From: Polaromonas eurypsychrophila
GTDB lineage: Bacteria > Pseudomonadota > Gammaproteobacteria > Burkholderiales > Burkholderiaceae_C
Length of the DNA: 64,000 bases
Assembly: GCF_014641715.1 (NCBI RefSeq)
Contig: NZ_BMIG01000017.1
Coordinates: 22,024 to 86,023, forward strand
Direction of reading: 5' to 3'
Shown: positions 22,231 through 31,056 of the stretch, piece after piece
Position numbering within the stretch: position 1 is the first letter of the stretch
Layout: every line of letters starts with the position of its first letter
Translations under genes and position numbers: made by a program
The notes under the pieces: model-generated
The model's input: the letters and a program-made list of their open reading frames with translations, nothing else
Database searches by the model: none
What the model was told of the DNA's origin: nothing

Positions 22231-24675
22231 TCAAGGCTCGGTGACGACGCGCGGCGCGGACATCTGCAGCACCGGCAGTTCGCGCGGGGCGTCCTGGGTT
22301 CCTGCCTCCACTGCGCGGGGCGGGGGCGACTGCATCGCCGGCAGGTCGGCGGCGGGCGCGGGTGCAGCCGGAAGGATCTGGATGTTCACGTATTTAATCG
22401 GCGGTGGCGACAACATGCCCGTCGGCGCGCCGCCCTGCGGCCCCTGCACCGTCACCGCGCTCCCCAGCGGCGGCTCAATCGGGGTGATCTCGGCCAGGGG
22501 CGCACCGGGCAGCGGCAGCGGTTCCAGGCCGGGTGGCGGCGCCTGTTTGCTCAGGCCATCGGGCGCAGAGAACCTGGCGCGCGCATCCACCACCTTGGCC
22601 TTGATCGCCTGCTGAAAAAATTCGCCCACCATGGGCAGCGCACTTTGCGCGCCCTGGCCCCAGCGATCTCCCATGGTCACGCGGTTGTCGTTGAAGCCAA
22701 CCCAGGCACCCGCCACCAATTGCGGATGCATCAGGATGAACCAGCCGTCGGTGTTGTCCTGGGTAGTGCCGGTTTTGCCAGCCACGTCGGCCTTGATGCC
22801 GTAACGGCTGCGTATGCCGGCGCCGGTGCCCTGGTCCACCACGCCGCGCATCACGTCCAGCAGCATGTTGGCAGCAGCGGTGGACATCGCGGTTTCGGCC
22901 ACCGCGCTTTGAAACGCTTCCACCACCTGCCCGTTGCGGTCTTCCACCCTGGTGACCACCATGGGCGGCACATACCGGCCGTCGTTGACCAGCGTGCCGT
23001 AGCTGGCCACCATTTCCCTGAGGGTCACCGGGCTGGTGCCCAGCGCCAGCGACATGACTTCGTCAAGCTTGCTCTGGCGAACCCCCATGCTGCGCGCCAG
23101 GCTGGCCACGCGCGCCGGGCCGACGATCTGCATGACCTGCGCGGTGATGGTGTTTTTCGAATAGACCAGGCCTTCGCGCAGTGTCATGGGCGCGCCGCTG
23201 GGGCCGCCGCCGTCGCTGGGCCGCCAGAAGCTACCGTCGCCCATGGCAATGTCCACCGCCTGGTCCATGAAGCCGTCGTAAGGCCGCGAGCCGTTTTCCA
23301 ATGCTGCACCGTAGACAAAGGGCTTGAAGGTCGAGCCCGGCTGCCGGCGCGCCTGCGCCACATGGTCGAACTGGTCAATGACGAAGTCGCGGCTGCCGAC
23401 CCAGGCCATCACATGGCCGTTGGACGGGTTCAGCGCGAGAAAACCGGCCTGCAGCCGCGTCTTGTCCTCGCGCAGCTTTTGCATGAAAGTCACGTCGCCG
23501 GCCAGTTCTTTGAAGGACTGCTCATCGCTCTGCCCGGCTTTTATCGCGGCCTTGTACTCGGCCGAATCGCGCACAAAGGTCAGCATCAGCTCGCGTTTGG
23601 CGCCTTTGGCGGTCCACCCGGACTTTTGCGCCCAGTCGGCGTCCGAGAGCGTCTGCAGTTTGTCCGCCTGACGCGTCAGCGCCTCGTTGGCCATGACTTG
23701 CAGCCGCGAATCGATGGTGGTGTGGACCACCAGGCCATCGGCATACATGTTGTAGCTGTTGCGGTCGGCCCATTCGATCAGCCAGCGACGCAACTGCTGG
23801 GTAAAGTGCGGGGCCGGGCCGAGCTCGGGCTCCTGGCGTTCGAAGTCCACCTTGAGCGGCATCTGTTTCAGCGCGGCCAGTTGTTCGGCCGGAAGCTTCT
23901 GGTGCCGCACCATGCGGCCCAGCACCGTGTTGCGGCGCTGCAGCGCCCGCTCAGGGTTGAGCACCGGGTTGTAGTAACTGGTGCCCTTGAGCATGCCGAT
24001 CAGGGTGGCACTTTCCAGCACATTCAGCGTATCGGCCGTCTTGTCGAAGTAGGTGCGTGCCGCCATCTCGATGCCGTAGGCGTTGTACAAAAAAGGCACG
24101 GTGTTCAGGTAGGTCTCAAGGATTTCATCCTTGGAGTACACCGCCTCGATCTTCAGCGAGGTGATGGCCTCCTTGATCTTGCGAGTCATGGTGCGCGCAC
24201 GGCCAATTTCTTCCGGATAGAGGTTGCGCGCCAGCTGTTGCGTGATGGTCGAGCCGCCCTGCACCTTGCCCTGCACCGTGTTCATTGCAGCGGACGCGGT
24301 ACGCTGCAGGTGCATGCCCCGATGCTGGTAAAAGCGGGCGTCCTCGGTGCTGATCAGCGCGTTCACCACATGCGGCGAGATCTCGGCCAGTGGGACCCAG
24401 TCGCGGTTGGCTCGGCTGAACACCGTCAGTTGCTGCCCGTCGGCCGACAGCACGACCGAAGGTTTGGCCGCCTTGGCCTTGCGCAGGTCGTTGATGCTGG
24501 GCGTGAAGGGAATCAAGGCCAGCACGTAGATCAGCAACACCACCGGAACCGCCGCCAGCCCCCAGGCCAGGCCGCGCAGTGTCGGATGCCGCAGGCCATG
24601 CGCGATGGAAGTGACGATCTGCCGCAGGCGGGACGGGGCGGGCTCGGTGAGGTCGATGTCGGGCGGTGTAATCAT
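22231..24675 (-). CDS. Class A penicillin-binding protein (transglycosylase/transpeptidase), copy 2
   Basis: 814 residues. The anchor lies at about 35-60 (LAAVPVVLLIYVLALIPF). The GT51 domain carries STEDARFYQHRG and GGSTITQQLARNLY. The transpeptidase carries STFKPF, SKNT and KTGTTQDN. The tail is proline-rich. Whole blocks match copy 1 word for word (YSKDEILETYLNTVPFLYNA), so the two are paralogues from a duplication rather than distinct subclasses. The enzyme builds peptidoglycan in the periplasm. It lies 4.6 kb from copy 1 on the same strand. Confidence 0.9.
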   Translation of the reverse strand: MITPPDIDLTEPAPSRLRQIVTSIAHGLRHPTLRGLAWGLAAVPVVLLIYVLALIPFTPSINDLRKAKAAKPSVVLSADGQQLTVFSRANRDWVPLAEISPHVVNALISTEDARFYQHRGMHLQRTASAAMNTVQGKVQGGSTITQQLARNLYPEEIGRARTMTRKIKEAITSLKIEAVYSKDEILETYLNTVPFLYNAYGIEMAARTYFDKTADTLNVLESATLIGMLKGTSYYNPVLNPERALQRRNTVLGRMVRHQKLPAEQLAALKQMPLKVDFERQEPELGPAPHFTQQLRRWLIEWADRNSYNMYADGLVVHTTIDSRLQVMANEALTRQADKLQTLSDADWAQKSGWTAKGAKRELMLTFVRDSAEYKAAIKAGQSDEQSFKELAGDVTFMQKLREDKTRLQAGFLALNPSNGHVMAWVGSRDFVIDQFDHVAQARRQPGSTFKPFVYGAALENGSRPYDGFMDQAVDIAMGDGSFWRPSDGGGPSGAPMTLREGLVYSKNTITAQVMQIVGPARVASLARSMGVRQSKLDEVMSLALGTSPVTLREMVASYGTLVNDGRYVPPMVVTRVEDRNGQVVEAFQSAVAETAMSTAAANMLLDVMRGVVDQGTGAGIRSRYGIKADVAGKTGTTQDNTDGWFILMHPQLVAGAWVGFNDNRVTMGDRWGQGAQSALPMVGEFFQQAIKAKVVDARARFSAPDGLSKQAPPPGLEPLPLPGAPLAEITPIEPPLGSAVTVQGPQGGAPTGMLSPPPIKYVNIQILPAAPAPAADLPAMQSPPPRAVEAGTQDAPRELPVLQMSAPRVVTEP

Positions 24676-24945
24676 GAGCGAGCAGCCTAGTGGCTAACGC
24701 AACAGCAGCCTGTAGGACGCCAGACATAGAAGCCATCGGCTGCGGCAGCCAGGCTGCTGCCGTCGATATCAAGCTCAACCTTCCGGACTTCAGTCGGGTG
24801 GTTGGCGGGTCAAGCGCCGATGGCAGGCCCGCCACGGGCAACACGCTGCGGCAATCGCCTACAGCCAGCAAGCGCCAGCGGTTGTACCCTACTAGCTCAC
24901 ACTTTCATCTTTCGTTCCTCTCAGGATTCCTCTCAGGAGACAGCC

Positions 24946-25020
24946 ATGGCCCAGCCCGGCGGGGAACCCTACCGCATTGATTTCGTCGATCAGGTTCGCG
25001 GACGCAACAATCGTGAGTGA
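24946..25020 (+). CDS. 24-residue leader peptide overlapping the cardiolipin synthase start
   Basis: A short ORF (MAQPGGEPYRIDFVDQVRGR...) with an excellent ribosome site, CAGGAGACAGCC before the ATG. Its TGA overlaps the GTG start of the synthase (GTGAGTGA, 25013-25020). The synthase start itself has no good site, so its translation probably depends on ribosomes finishing this peptide. The coding call rests on that arrangement, not on homology. Confidence 0.5.
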   Translation: MAQPGGEPYRIDFVDQVRGRNNRE

Positions 25021-26296
25021 ATCTTTTCTGGGCAGCGCGTTGCACGGCGCCGCCGCGCTGTTTCTGGCCATCGCCACGTTCCTGGTGTTTGTCATCTGGT
25101 CGATCAAGCGCCACCGCAGCCCCAAGCTCAAGATCGAATACGGCGCGACCATCGACGCGCTGATGCCCTCGCTGGCAGGTTTGACCCTGGGCAGCATGAC
25201 CTCCGGCAACTCGGTCCAGCTGCTGGAAAACGGCAAATTCTTCGACGTCCTGATAGAGCGCATCGGCGCTGCCCAACAAACCGTGCATTTCGAGACCTAT
25301 CTCTGGAAAGAAGGCAAGCTCGGCCAGCGCATGGCTGATGCGCTGTCCGAACGCGCACGCTCCGGACTCAAGGTGCGCGTGCTGCTCGACGCCACCGGTT
25401 CCAAAAAAATCGGCAAGAGCGAGCGCAAACAGATGGAAGACGCCGGCTGCAAGCTCGCGATGTTCCATGAGCGTTCGATCTACACCATCGGCGTGATGAA
25501 CGAACGCGACCACCGCAAGCTCGCCGTGATCGATGGCAAGGAAGCGTTTGTCGGCGGCCACTGCGTGGTGGACGAGTGGCTGGGCGATGCCGAGGACGGC
25601 CGACATTACGCCGACCTCAGCGTGCACCTGCACGGGCCCATCGTGCACAGCGTGCAGGCCGCCTTCAGCGAGAACTGGGGCGGCCAGACCGGTGAGCTGT
25701 TTGTTGGCGACGCTGTGTTTCCGGAGCTGAAACCGGCTGGCGAAGTCAGCATCCACGCCGCCTACGCCAAGCCCGAAGGCTCGGCGCCAGCCGTGAAGAT
25801 TCTTCACCACACCGTGATCTGCCTGGCGCAAAAGCGTATCTGGATCCAGAACCCCTACTTCATCCCCAAGCCTGAAGCCATCGACGCGTTTGGTGAAGCC
25901 GTCAAGCGCGGTGTCGACGTGCGCGTCATGATGCCGTCCACCGGCGGTTCCGACAACCCCATGGTGCAACATGCCGGCCACCGCAATTTTGAAAAACTGC
26001 TCAAGTGCGGCGTGCGCCTGTTCGAGTACCCGCACACCCTGCTGCACCAGAAGGCGATGACCATTGACGGCGTCTGGAGTGCCATCGGCTCCAGCAACTT
26101 CGACGACCGCTCCTTCGACACCAACGACGAGCTCACCCTGAGCGTCAAGGACGAAGCGCTGGCAGGCCAGCTCGACGCGGTGTTCGAAAAATACGTGGCG
26201 CGCTGCCAGGAGATCGAACTCAAGGCCTGGCAGCAACGCGGCCTGTGGCACAAGTTCAAGGACAACTGGTTTTATGTGTTCAACGAGGTGTTGTGA
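25013..26296 (+). CDS. cls: Cardiolipin synthase, phospholipase D family
   Basis: 427 residues from the GTG at 25013; a TTG at 24977 is possible. One N-terminal membrane helix (ALFLAIATFLVFVIW). Two HKD motifs: H167-K169-D174 (DHRKLAVID) and H345-K347-D352 (LHQKAMTID, then GSSNFDDRS). The single membrane helix suggests the ClsB/ClsC-type rather than ClsA. The enzyme joins phosphatidylglycerol with another phosphatidyl donor to make cardiolipin at the inner membrane. Translation appears coupled to the 24-codon ORF before it. No partner such as ybhN is adjacent. Confidence 0.88.
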   Translation: MSESFLGSALHGAAALFLAIATFLVFVIWSIKRHRSPKLKIEYGATIDALMPSLAGLTLGSMTSGNSVQLLENGKFFDVLIERIGAAQQTVHFETYLWKEGKLGQRMADALSERARSGLKVRVLLDATGSKKIGKSERKQMEDAGCKLAMFHERSIYTIGVMNERDHRKLAVIDGKEAFVGGHCVVDEWLGDAEDGRHYADLSVHLHGPIVHSVQAAFSENWGGQTGELFVGDAVFPELKPAGEVSIHAAYAKPEGSAPAVKILHHTVICLAQKRIWIQNPYFIPKPEAIDAFGEAVKRGVDVRVMMPSTGGSDNPMVQHAGHRNFEKLLKCGVRLFEYPHTLLHQKAMTIDGVWSAIGSSNFDDRSFDTNDELTLSVKDEALAGQLDAVFEKYVARCQEIELKAWQQRGLWHKFKDNWFYVFNEVL

Positions 26297-26310
26297 GGGC
26301 GACCCGGTTT

Positions 26311-26370
26311 TATTGATCAAATCGGCTTTCAGCCCATGCCCGGTGGGCGCGAGCAGCTATTAAAACACTA
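26311..26370. repeat. AGCTAT-type dispersed intergenic repeat, copy 5 (inverted)
   Basis: TTGATCAAATCGGCTTTCAG then CCCATGCCCGGTGGGCGCGA and GCAGCTATTAAAAC, the reverse of the family pattern. Confidence 0.6.
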
Positions 26371-26463
26371 GCGCCCCCACGCTCGACACACCTGCCTGAG
26401 CCGCTCTGACCAGCATCAGCACTGGGCAAGCATCTCTTGCCTTGCCTTGCATGCAAACATAAA

Positions 26464-26478
26464 CGTATTGCAATTACG
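26464..26478. promoter_or_regulatory. Candidate operator of the RHH/MazF module
   Basis: CGTATTGCAATTACG, a near-perfect palindrome (CGTA...TACG around TTGCAA) 22 bases before the antitoxin start. Ribbon-helix-helix antitoxins usually repress their own operon through such a site. Confidence 0.5.
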
Positions 26479-26500
26479 TCATACAAAATTGAGATACGCC

Positions 26501-26731
26501 ATGAGCACCGCCACCCTCTCTTTTCGGACCTCGACCGAGTTTGCCGAGCAAACCAAGGCTCTGGCCGACGCTTTCAATATGTCCAGCTCGGACTACGTGC
26601 GTGAGGCCGTGCGCGAAAAGAATGAGCGTCTGCTCAAGGAGCGCATGGTCTTTCTCTCGAAACACCTGTCGGCTCGACATCTGGCGGAAAACGAGGCCAT
26701 GGACGCCAGCGCCGGAGATGGCCTTGCTTAA
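26501..26731 (+). CDS. Ribbon-helix-helix antitoxin
   Basis: 76 residues from the ATG at 26501. The N-terminal ribbon (TATLSFRTSTEFAEQTKALA) and helices (MSSSDYVREAVREKNERLL) fit the CopG/ParD/MazE-like ribbon-helix-helix group. It binds DNA as a dimer and its C-terminal tail (HLSARHLAENEAMDAS) would block the toxin. Its last 14 bases overlap the toxin gene start, typical of toxin-antitoxin pairs. An upstream palindrome is the likely autoregulation site. Confidence 0.85.
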   Translation: MSTATLSFRTSTEFAEQTKALADAFNMSSSDYVREAVREKNERLLKERMVFLSKHLSARHLAENEAMDASAGDGLA

Positions 26732-27092
26732 GCTCAAGCGCGGACAAGTATGGGAAGTGGACTTCGAGCCACAAAGCCACAAAGAAGAACCAGGCGAACT
26801 TAGCCGACCCGCTTTGGTCATCCAGACCAATGTCCTCAACTCGGCATGGCATGCCACCACCATCGTCATACCCGGCACCACAAATACCTATCGCGATGCC
26901 CAGGGCGACGGTTACCCCTTGCGCGTGGCACTTGGCAAGTTGGGCAAGATGCAGGAAGAAACCGACTTGCTGATAGACCAGATTCGCACCATCTCCAATC
27001 GACGCGTGATGGGGGACAAACCCATCACCGAGCTACCACGCACGCACATTAAGCGGGTGGAAGAAGCGCTGCGAATTTTGGTGGGTGAATGA
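26718..27092 (+). CDS. MazF/PemK-type mRNA interferase toxin
   Basis: 124 residues from the ATG at 26718. The MazF fold is clear: LKRGQVWEVDFEP at the start, SRPALVIQTNVLNS, then TTIVIPGTTNTYR and DLLIDQIRTISNRRVMG. R and T/S catalytic positions of the family are present in the RPALVIQ and TIVIP strands. These toxins cleave RNA at short sequence motifs and stop growth. It is overlapped by the antitoxin gene upstream. Target sequence unknown. Confidence 0.9.
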   Translation: MALLKLKRGQVWEVDFEPQSHKEEPGELSRPALVIQTNVLNSAWHATTIVIPGTTNTYRDAQGDGYPLRVALGKLGKMQEETDLLIDQIRTISNRRVMGDKPITELPRTHIKRVEEALRILVGE

Positions 27093-27117
27093 GAAACCCG
27101 GACCCGTGCATCTCGCG

Positions 27118-28104
27118 TTAGTCAAGTGCCACCAGATCGCCACCCGCGCGGCGCGGCAACACGGCTGAAGTCACAGGCTTGTTGTAAGCAAACAGGTCCA
27201 GCTTGGCGTCATTTGCCCGCAGCTCCACCATGCCGTGGTTGCGCAGTTCGGGGCCGGTGATCACGGGGTTCAGTTTGGCCACAACGGCTGCCCCCGAGGC
27301 CGTGAGCTCCACCAGGCGGCCTGCAGCCGACACCTTGTGGGTCAGCAGGCCGGTGGCATGCACATCGCCGCTGAGCATCAGCCATGTCTTTGAGCCAATG
27401 CGTTCCTTGAGCCAGCTGAAGTCGTCCCTGTACTTCGCCCAGCAGTCCTTCTGGCTGAAAGTGCCACCACTCGCAATGATGTGCAGGGCGTCCGGATGGG
27501 CCGCAAACTGCTGTGCCAGTTGCACGCGTTGTGCGTTGCCCAACAGGGTTTGCCCCTGGCGCTGCGTGCGGCCGTCCGTCAGGTGCAGCCACGACCGGCC
27601 ATCCGGCTCGAGCTTGATGGAGGTGGCGCCCAGCGGCGTGAACACTGGCGCCGCAGCGTCCTGCCAGAAAGCCGCGGCACCGGCAGAAGAAGGGAACAGC
27701 GTCAGGTCTTTTGCAGCCAGCACCCGGCGAAACTCGCGCATGAAACTGGTGGACACCTTCACCTTGTCGGCTTGCACCGGTTGCCCCTGAATCACGCCGC
27801 CTTTTGCGTCGTTCCAGGCAAAGTCGTGATCGTCCCAGATCGCGTGAACCTGGATGCCGGGCGCAGCCACCATGGCGCGAAATTTCGGGTTGGCCAGTTG
27901 CTGCGCATAACGCACATACATATGTTCGGCAAACTGGTGCGCGTTCATCGCCTGCAGCTCAGACATGCTCGTTGACGGCACGTCGTTGTAAATGTTGTCG
28001 CCGAGAAGCACAAGGTGATCGGGTTGCGCCTCGCGGATGGAGTCCCACACGGGTTGCTTGCTGATAAGGCCTGCGCAGGTGCAAGAGGTAAAGGCGATTT
28101 TCAT
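27118..28104 (-). CDS. PhoD-like phosphatase
   Basis: 328 residues with the metallophosphoesterase signature of the PhoD-like family: FTSCTCAGL at the start, DHLVLLGDNIYND (metal ligands D and N), AIWDDHDFAWND, and LMLSGDVHATGLL near 240. The family hydrolyses phosphodiesters or phosphomonoesters with calcium and iron. It has no signal peptide, unlike secreted PhoD, so it is likely cytoplasmic or reaches the envelope by another route. It stands alone, convergent with the MazF module. Confidence 0.85.
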   Translation of the reverse strand: MKIAFTSCTCAGLISKQPVWDSIREAQPDHLVLLGDNIYNDVPSTSMSELQAMNAHQFAEHMYVRYAQQLANPKFRAMVAAPGIQVHAIWDDHDFAWNDAKGGVIQGQPVQADKVKVSTSFMREFRRVLAAKDLTLFPSSAGAAAFWQDAAAPVFTPLGATSIKLEPDGRSWLHLTDGRTQRQGQTLLGNAQRVQLAQQFAAHPDALHIIASGGTFSQKDCWAKYRDDFSWLKERIGSKTWLMLSGDVHATGLLTHKVSAAGRLVELTASGAAVVAKLNPVITGPELRNHGMVELRANDAKLDLFAYNKPVTSAVLPRRAGGDLVALD

Positions 28105-28255
28105 CGTAGCTCCCGGTAGTGGTGCGCCAATCTAGCACCGGGTCTGCCGGCGCACATCCCCCAATTGGAGGGCAACACGCGAGGCGCTCCTCTGATTGGA
28201 GGATGCGCATGCTGCAACACCTCATTACTGTGGCGTTTTCAATTCAGGAGACGCC

Positions 28256-29101
28256 ATGCCTCTCGCCTACGACCCCACCAACGATGCCTTGCTGCGGCCC
28301 GAGCTGCGCGACACCGTCTTCAGCAGCCACACCCAGCCCGGGCACATTGCCATTGCAGTCGAGGCAGCGCGGCTGGCCTACTACCGGGTTGAAGAGAGCG
28401 ACGCAGAGAAGGTGCGGCTTCACCAGGCGCTGGCACTGGCCGGTTATGTCAACGTGGAAACTTTCAGCAGCAACACCCTGGTGGGTACCGAAGCCTTTGG
28501 CGCCATCCACGCAAGTGACGGCACGGCCTTGCTCGCCTTTCGCGGAACACAGCCCGACAAGCTGGCCGACCTGGGCTCCGACGCCAATGCGCTGCTGGTG
28601 CCATGGGAACAGGGCACAGGCGGTGTGCACTATGGCTTTCAGCGCGCCTACCAGGCCATTCAACCGGAGATCCGCCAATGGCGTGCCGGGCCCGCCGCCG
28701 GCAGACAGCTCATCATTTCCGGACACAGCCTGGGGGCGGCACTGGCTTGCCTGTGCGCCAGCATTTCCACCCCGCACAGGCTGGTTACGATAGGCGGGCC
28801 ACGCACTGGGGACAGCGCTTTTGTGGCCAGCATCAAGGGGCCGTGGACACGGCTTGTGAACTGCTGCGACTTCGTCACACGGGTTCCGCCGACGTTTTTG
28901 GGATACGCCCACCCCAACTTCCGCAGCTACATCACCTTTGACGGGCAGATACGTGAGAACCCGACAGACGCTTTCATTGCCATTGACCGTGAACAAGGCC
29001 GCCTGGACTATCTGAAGAACCACACCTGGCACAGGGGCACGGTGGTGGTGCGCGACCTGGCCGACCACGCACCAATCAATTACGCCAGGGCATTTTTTTG
29101 A
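28256..29101 (+). CDS. Class 3 lipase
   Basis: 281 residues from the ATG at 28256, which follows CAGGAG. The alpha/beta hydrolase core has LLAFRGTQ (oxyanion strand), nucleophile S158 in SGHSLGAALAC, and likely D205 (NCCDFVTRVPP) with a C-terminal His. This is the fungal-type lipase_3 pattern, also found in bacteria. It has no signal peptide. It likely hydrolyses acylglycerol or phospholipid esters. It is divergent from the PhoD-like gene and stands alone. Confidence 0.85.
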   Translation: MPLAYDPTNDALLRPELRDTVFSSHTQPGHIAIAVEAARLAYYRVEESDAEKVRLHQALALAGYVNVETFSSNTLVGTEAFGAIHASDGTALLAFRGTQPDKLADLGSDANALLVPWEQGTGGVHYGFQRAYQAIQPEIRQWRAGPAAGRQLIISGHSLGAALACLCASISTPHRLVTIGGPRTGDSAFVASIKGPWTRLVNCCDFVTRVPPTFLGYAHPNFRSYITFDGQIRENPTDAFIAIDREQGRLDYLKNHTWHRGTVVVRDLADHAPINYARAFF

Positions 29102-29196
29102 TCCGGGCATCGCGCCCCAGTGGTCGCACAGGCTCCCGCCTGCGCAGATGCCTGACCGCGCCAGAAAAGCGCAGGGGAGACACGCATCTCCCCGGC

Positions 29197-29324
29197 TGTC
29201 ATTGCGGGCCGGACCCGCAATCCATGGCTGCTTCCACGCGACGGTGGTTCATGCGGCATGGATCCCGGATCGAGTCCGGGATGACAGGCCGGGAGGCGGG
29301 ATGACAGGGGGGGTGGGTCATCCC
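29197..29324. repeat. GATCGAG/GGGCCTGACCC-type intergenic repeats
   Basis: TGTCATTGCGGGCCGGACCC followed by GCAATCCATGG, then GATCCCGGATCGAGTCCGGG and ATGAC. Both halves are short hairpins of a family scattered through this window (32003, 42431, 44919, 48804, 52019). It fills most of the 29102-29434 spacer. Confidence 0.7.
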
Positions 29325-29434
29325 GAATAGAGCGGCAGCGGGCTTGGAGGTTCAATACAGGCAGGAACAGCCCGCTGCCTTCTCGACGATTGATGCGTAT
29401 GGTCCTGCCCACCAACCACCCAAGGAAATTTTTC

Positions 29435-30109
29435 ATGCGCAAACTCTCTTACATCGCCGCCGCAGGCATCACCGTGGCCCTGCTCACCGCCTGTGCCACC
29501 CCGTCCGGCCCCGGCTTCATGAGCTTTTTTATCACCAGCGCAGGCAGCGGCAAGGGCGCCGACCTGGGCGGCCTGGCCGGCGCCGATGCGCACTGCCAGC
29601 GCCTGGCCTCGGCCGCCGGCTCCACCGGCAAAAACTGGCGCGCCTACCTGAGCACGCCGCCCACCTTCGCCTCCGCCACCGCCCCGGCCGTGGCAGCCAC
29701 TCACGCACGTGACCGCGTCGGTACCGGCCCCTGGTTCAACGCCAAGGGCGCGATGATTGCGCGCAGCGTCACGCATCTGCACAACGGCAACTTCATCAGC
29801 AAGGACACCGCACTCGACGAGCGCGGCAACGTGATCAAGGGCCGGGGCGACACACCCAATGAGCACGACATCCTGACCGGCTCGCGCGCGGACGGCACTG
29901 CTTTTGCACCGCAAACCGACACCACCTGCAAAGCCTGGACCAGTTCAACCGACGGCTCGGCCATCGTCGGTCACCATGACCTGATCGGCCCCAACACCGA
30001 CAACTGGGCCAAGTCCTGGAACTTCTCGCACCAGTCCGCCGGCTGCAGCCAGGAGGCCCTAGTCCGCACCGGTGGCTCAGGCAAGTTCTACTGCTTCGCA
30101 GCAAACTGA
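29435..30109 (+). CDS. Lipoprotein with a DUF1554-like lectin-type domain
   Basis: 224 residues from the ATG at 29435, with AAGGAAA before it. Signal peptide II: lipobox LLTAC with the acylated Cys at 20. The mature part (DLGGLAGADAHCQRLASAAG, NWRAYLST, RDRVGTGPWFNAKG, TCKAWTSS, GKFYCFAAN) fits the lectin-like fold of collagen-XV/DUF1554 proteins, with conserved Cys and Trp. It would be anchored in the outer membrane. Its ligand is unknown. Confidence 0.8.
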   Translation: MRKLSYIAAAGITVALLTACATPSGPGFMSFFITSAGSGKGADLGGLAGADAHCQRLASAAGSTGKNWRAYLSTPPTFASATAPAVAATHARDRVGTGPWFNAKGAMIARSVTHLHNGNFISKDTALDERGNVIKGRGDTPNEHDILTGSRADGTAFAPQTDTTCKAWTSSTDGSAIVGHHDLIGPNTDNWAKSWNFSHQSAGCSQEALVRTGGSGKFYCFAAN

Positions 30110-30220
30110 TTTGATGAAGCGATAGCTGCAACGCCCCGGCATCCCGCCGGCGGCGCACTGGTGCCCTGCCCCAGCCTGGGCGGGGTCGCCCCGGACCGGG
30201 GTCGGCCCTCCTGTCTTTCT

Positions 30221-30272
30221 TGACCAAATCGGCATCCAGCCCTTACACAGCCTGCGTTAGAAGCTATGATTT
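30221..30272. repeat. AGCTAT-type dispersed intergenic repeat, copy 6 (inverted)
   Basis: TTGACCAAATCGGCATCCAG then CCCTTACACAGCCTGCGTTA and GAAGCTATGATTTTG. Confidence 0.6.
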
Positions 30273-30368
30273 TGCTAGCGAAGGCCGTCCGATTTTGGCC
30301 GCCGCACAGCCTTCATCTTCACCTCCTCCCACCTTCTCAAATTGACATATGGGGCCAATAGTGGCACC

Positions 30369-30626
30369 ATGTCGTCCATGGCCAGCCTCGATAAACTCCT
30401 GGAAAAAATGCGCGCCGAGCCCGCCAATGTGGGTTTCGGCGATCTCAAAAAGGTGTGTATCGCTTACTTCGGCAAGCCGAGACAAGATGGCAGCAGCCAT
30501 GCCATTTTCAAAACGCCCTGGCTCGGCGACCCGCGCGTCAATATTCAGAACGCAAAAGGCAAAGCCAAGCCCTATCAGGTCCGGCAAGTCCTGCAGGCCA
30601 TTGAAAAACTACAAGGCAAATCATGA
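30369..30626 (+). CDS. hicA: HicA-type mRNA interferase toxin
   Basis: About 85 residues from the ATG at 30369; the ATG at 30378 is an alternative. The core ANVGFGDLKKVCIAYFGKP, then GSSHAIFKTPW (catalytic His in a dsRBD-like fold) and QVRQVLQAIEKL is typical of HicA. HicA cleaves mRNA independently of translation. Its stop overlaps the hicB start (ATGA), with toxin first as usual in hicAB. A TTGACA hexamer at 30342 may be the -35. Confidence 0.82.
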   Translation: MSSMASLDKLLEKMRAEPANVGFGDLKKVCIAYFGKPRQDGSSHAIFKTPWLGDPRVNIQNAKGKAKPYQVRQVLQAIEKLQGKS

Positions 30627-30946
30627 ACATCAAACACTACACCTACCGGGTCACCTGGTCCCCGGAAGATAACGAACATTTGGGCTTGTGCGCCGAGTTT
30701 CCGTCTTTAAGCTGGTTGGCAAAAACCCCGGAGTCTGCACTCAGAGGCATCGGCAAAGTTGTGGCAGAGGTGGTGGCCGACATGCAGGCCAGCGGCGAGC
30801 CTATTCCCGAGGCGATGGCCGAAAAGCATTACAGCGGCGAGTTCAGGGTCCGCATCCCGCCGCAGCTTCACCGCAACCTGGCCTTGACGGCTGCAGAACA
30901 AGGGGTGAGTTTGAATCGGCTGGCGAGTGCCAAGTTGGCGGCTTGA
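30623..30946 (+). CDS. hicB: HicB-type antitoxin
   Basis: 107 residues. The N-terminal half is the degenerate RNase-H-like HicB fold (YTYRVTWSPEDNEHLGLCAE, FPSLSWLAKTPESALRGI). The C-terminal half (EFRVRIPPQLHRNLALTAAE, GVSLNRLASAKLAA) is a ribbon-helix-helix DNA-binding domain for autorepression. The start overlaps hicA by four bases, and the pair stands alone. Confidence 0.88.
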   Translation: MNIKHYTYRVTWSPEDNEHLGLCAEFPSLSWLAKTPESALRGIGKVVAEVVADMQASGEPIPEAMAEKHYSGEFRVRIPPQLHRNLALTAAEQGVSLNRLASAKLAA

Positions 30947-31056
30947 GGCGGAGCTGGAGGTGGCCCCGCAAGACGTGGGGGAAAAGAAGGCTTGATGCTG
31001 CGCCCGCCGGCCCCACCTGATGAAAAGAAGTATTGCCGTCACCCTGAAGGAGCACC

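Noticed and set aside
21634..24690. 1018-codon plus-strand open frame
   Set aside because: It is the antisense of penicillin-binding protein copy 2, with His/Gln/Arg/Val-rich low-quality sequence typical of a GC-rich shadow frame.
24905..26320. 471-codon minus-strand open frame
   Set aside because: Antisense of cardiolipin synthase, whose HKD motifs prove the plus strand is coding.
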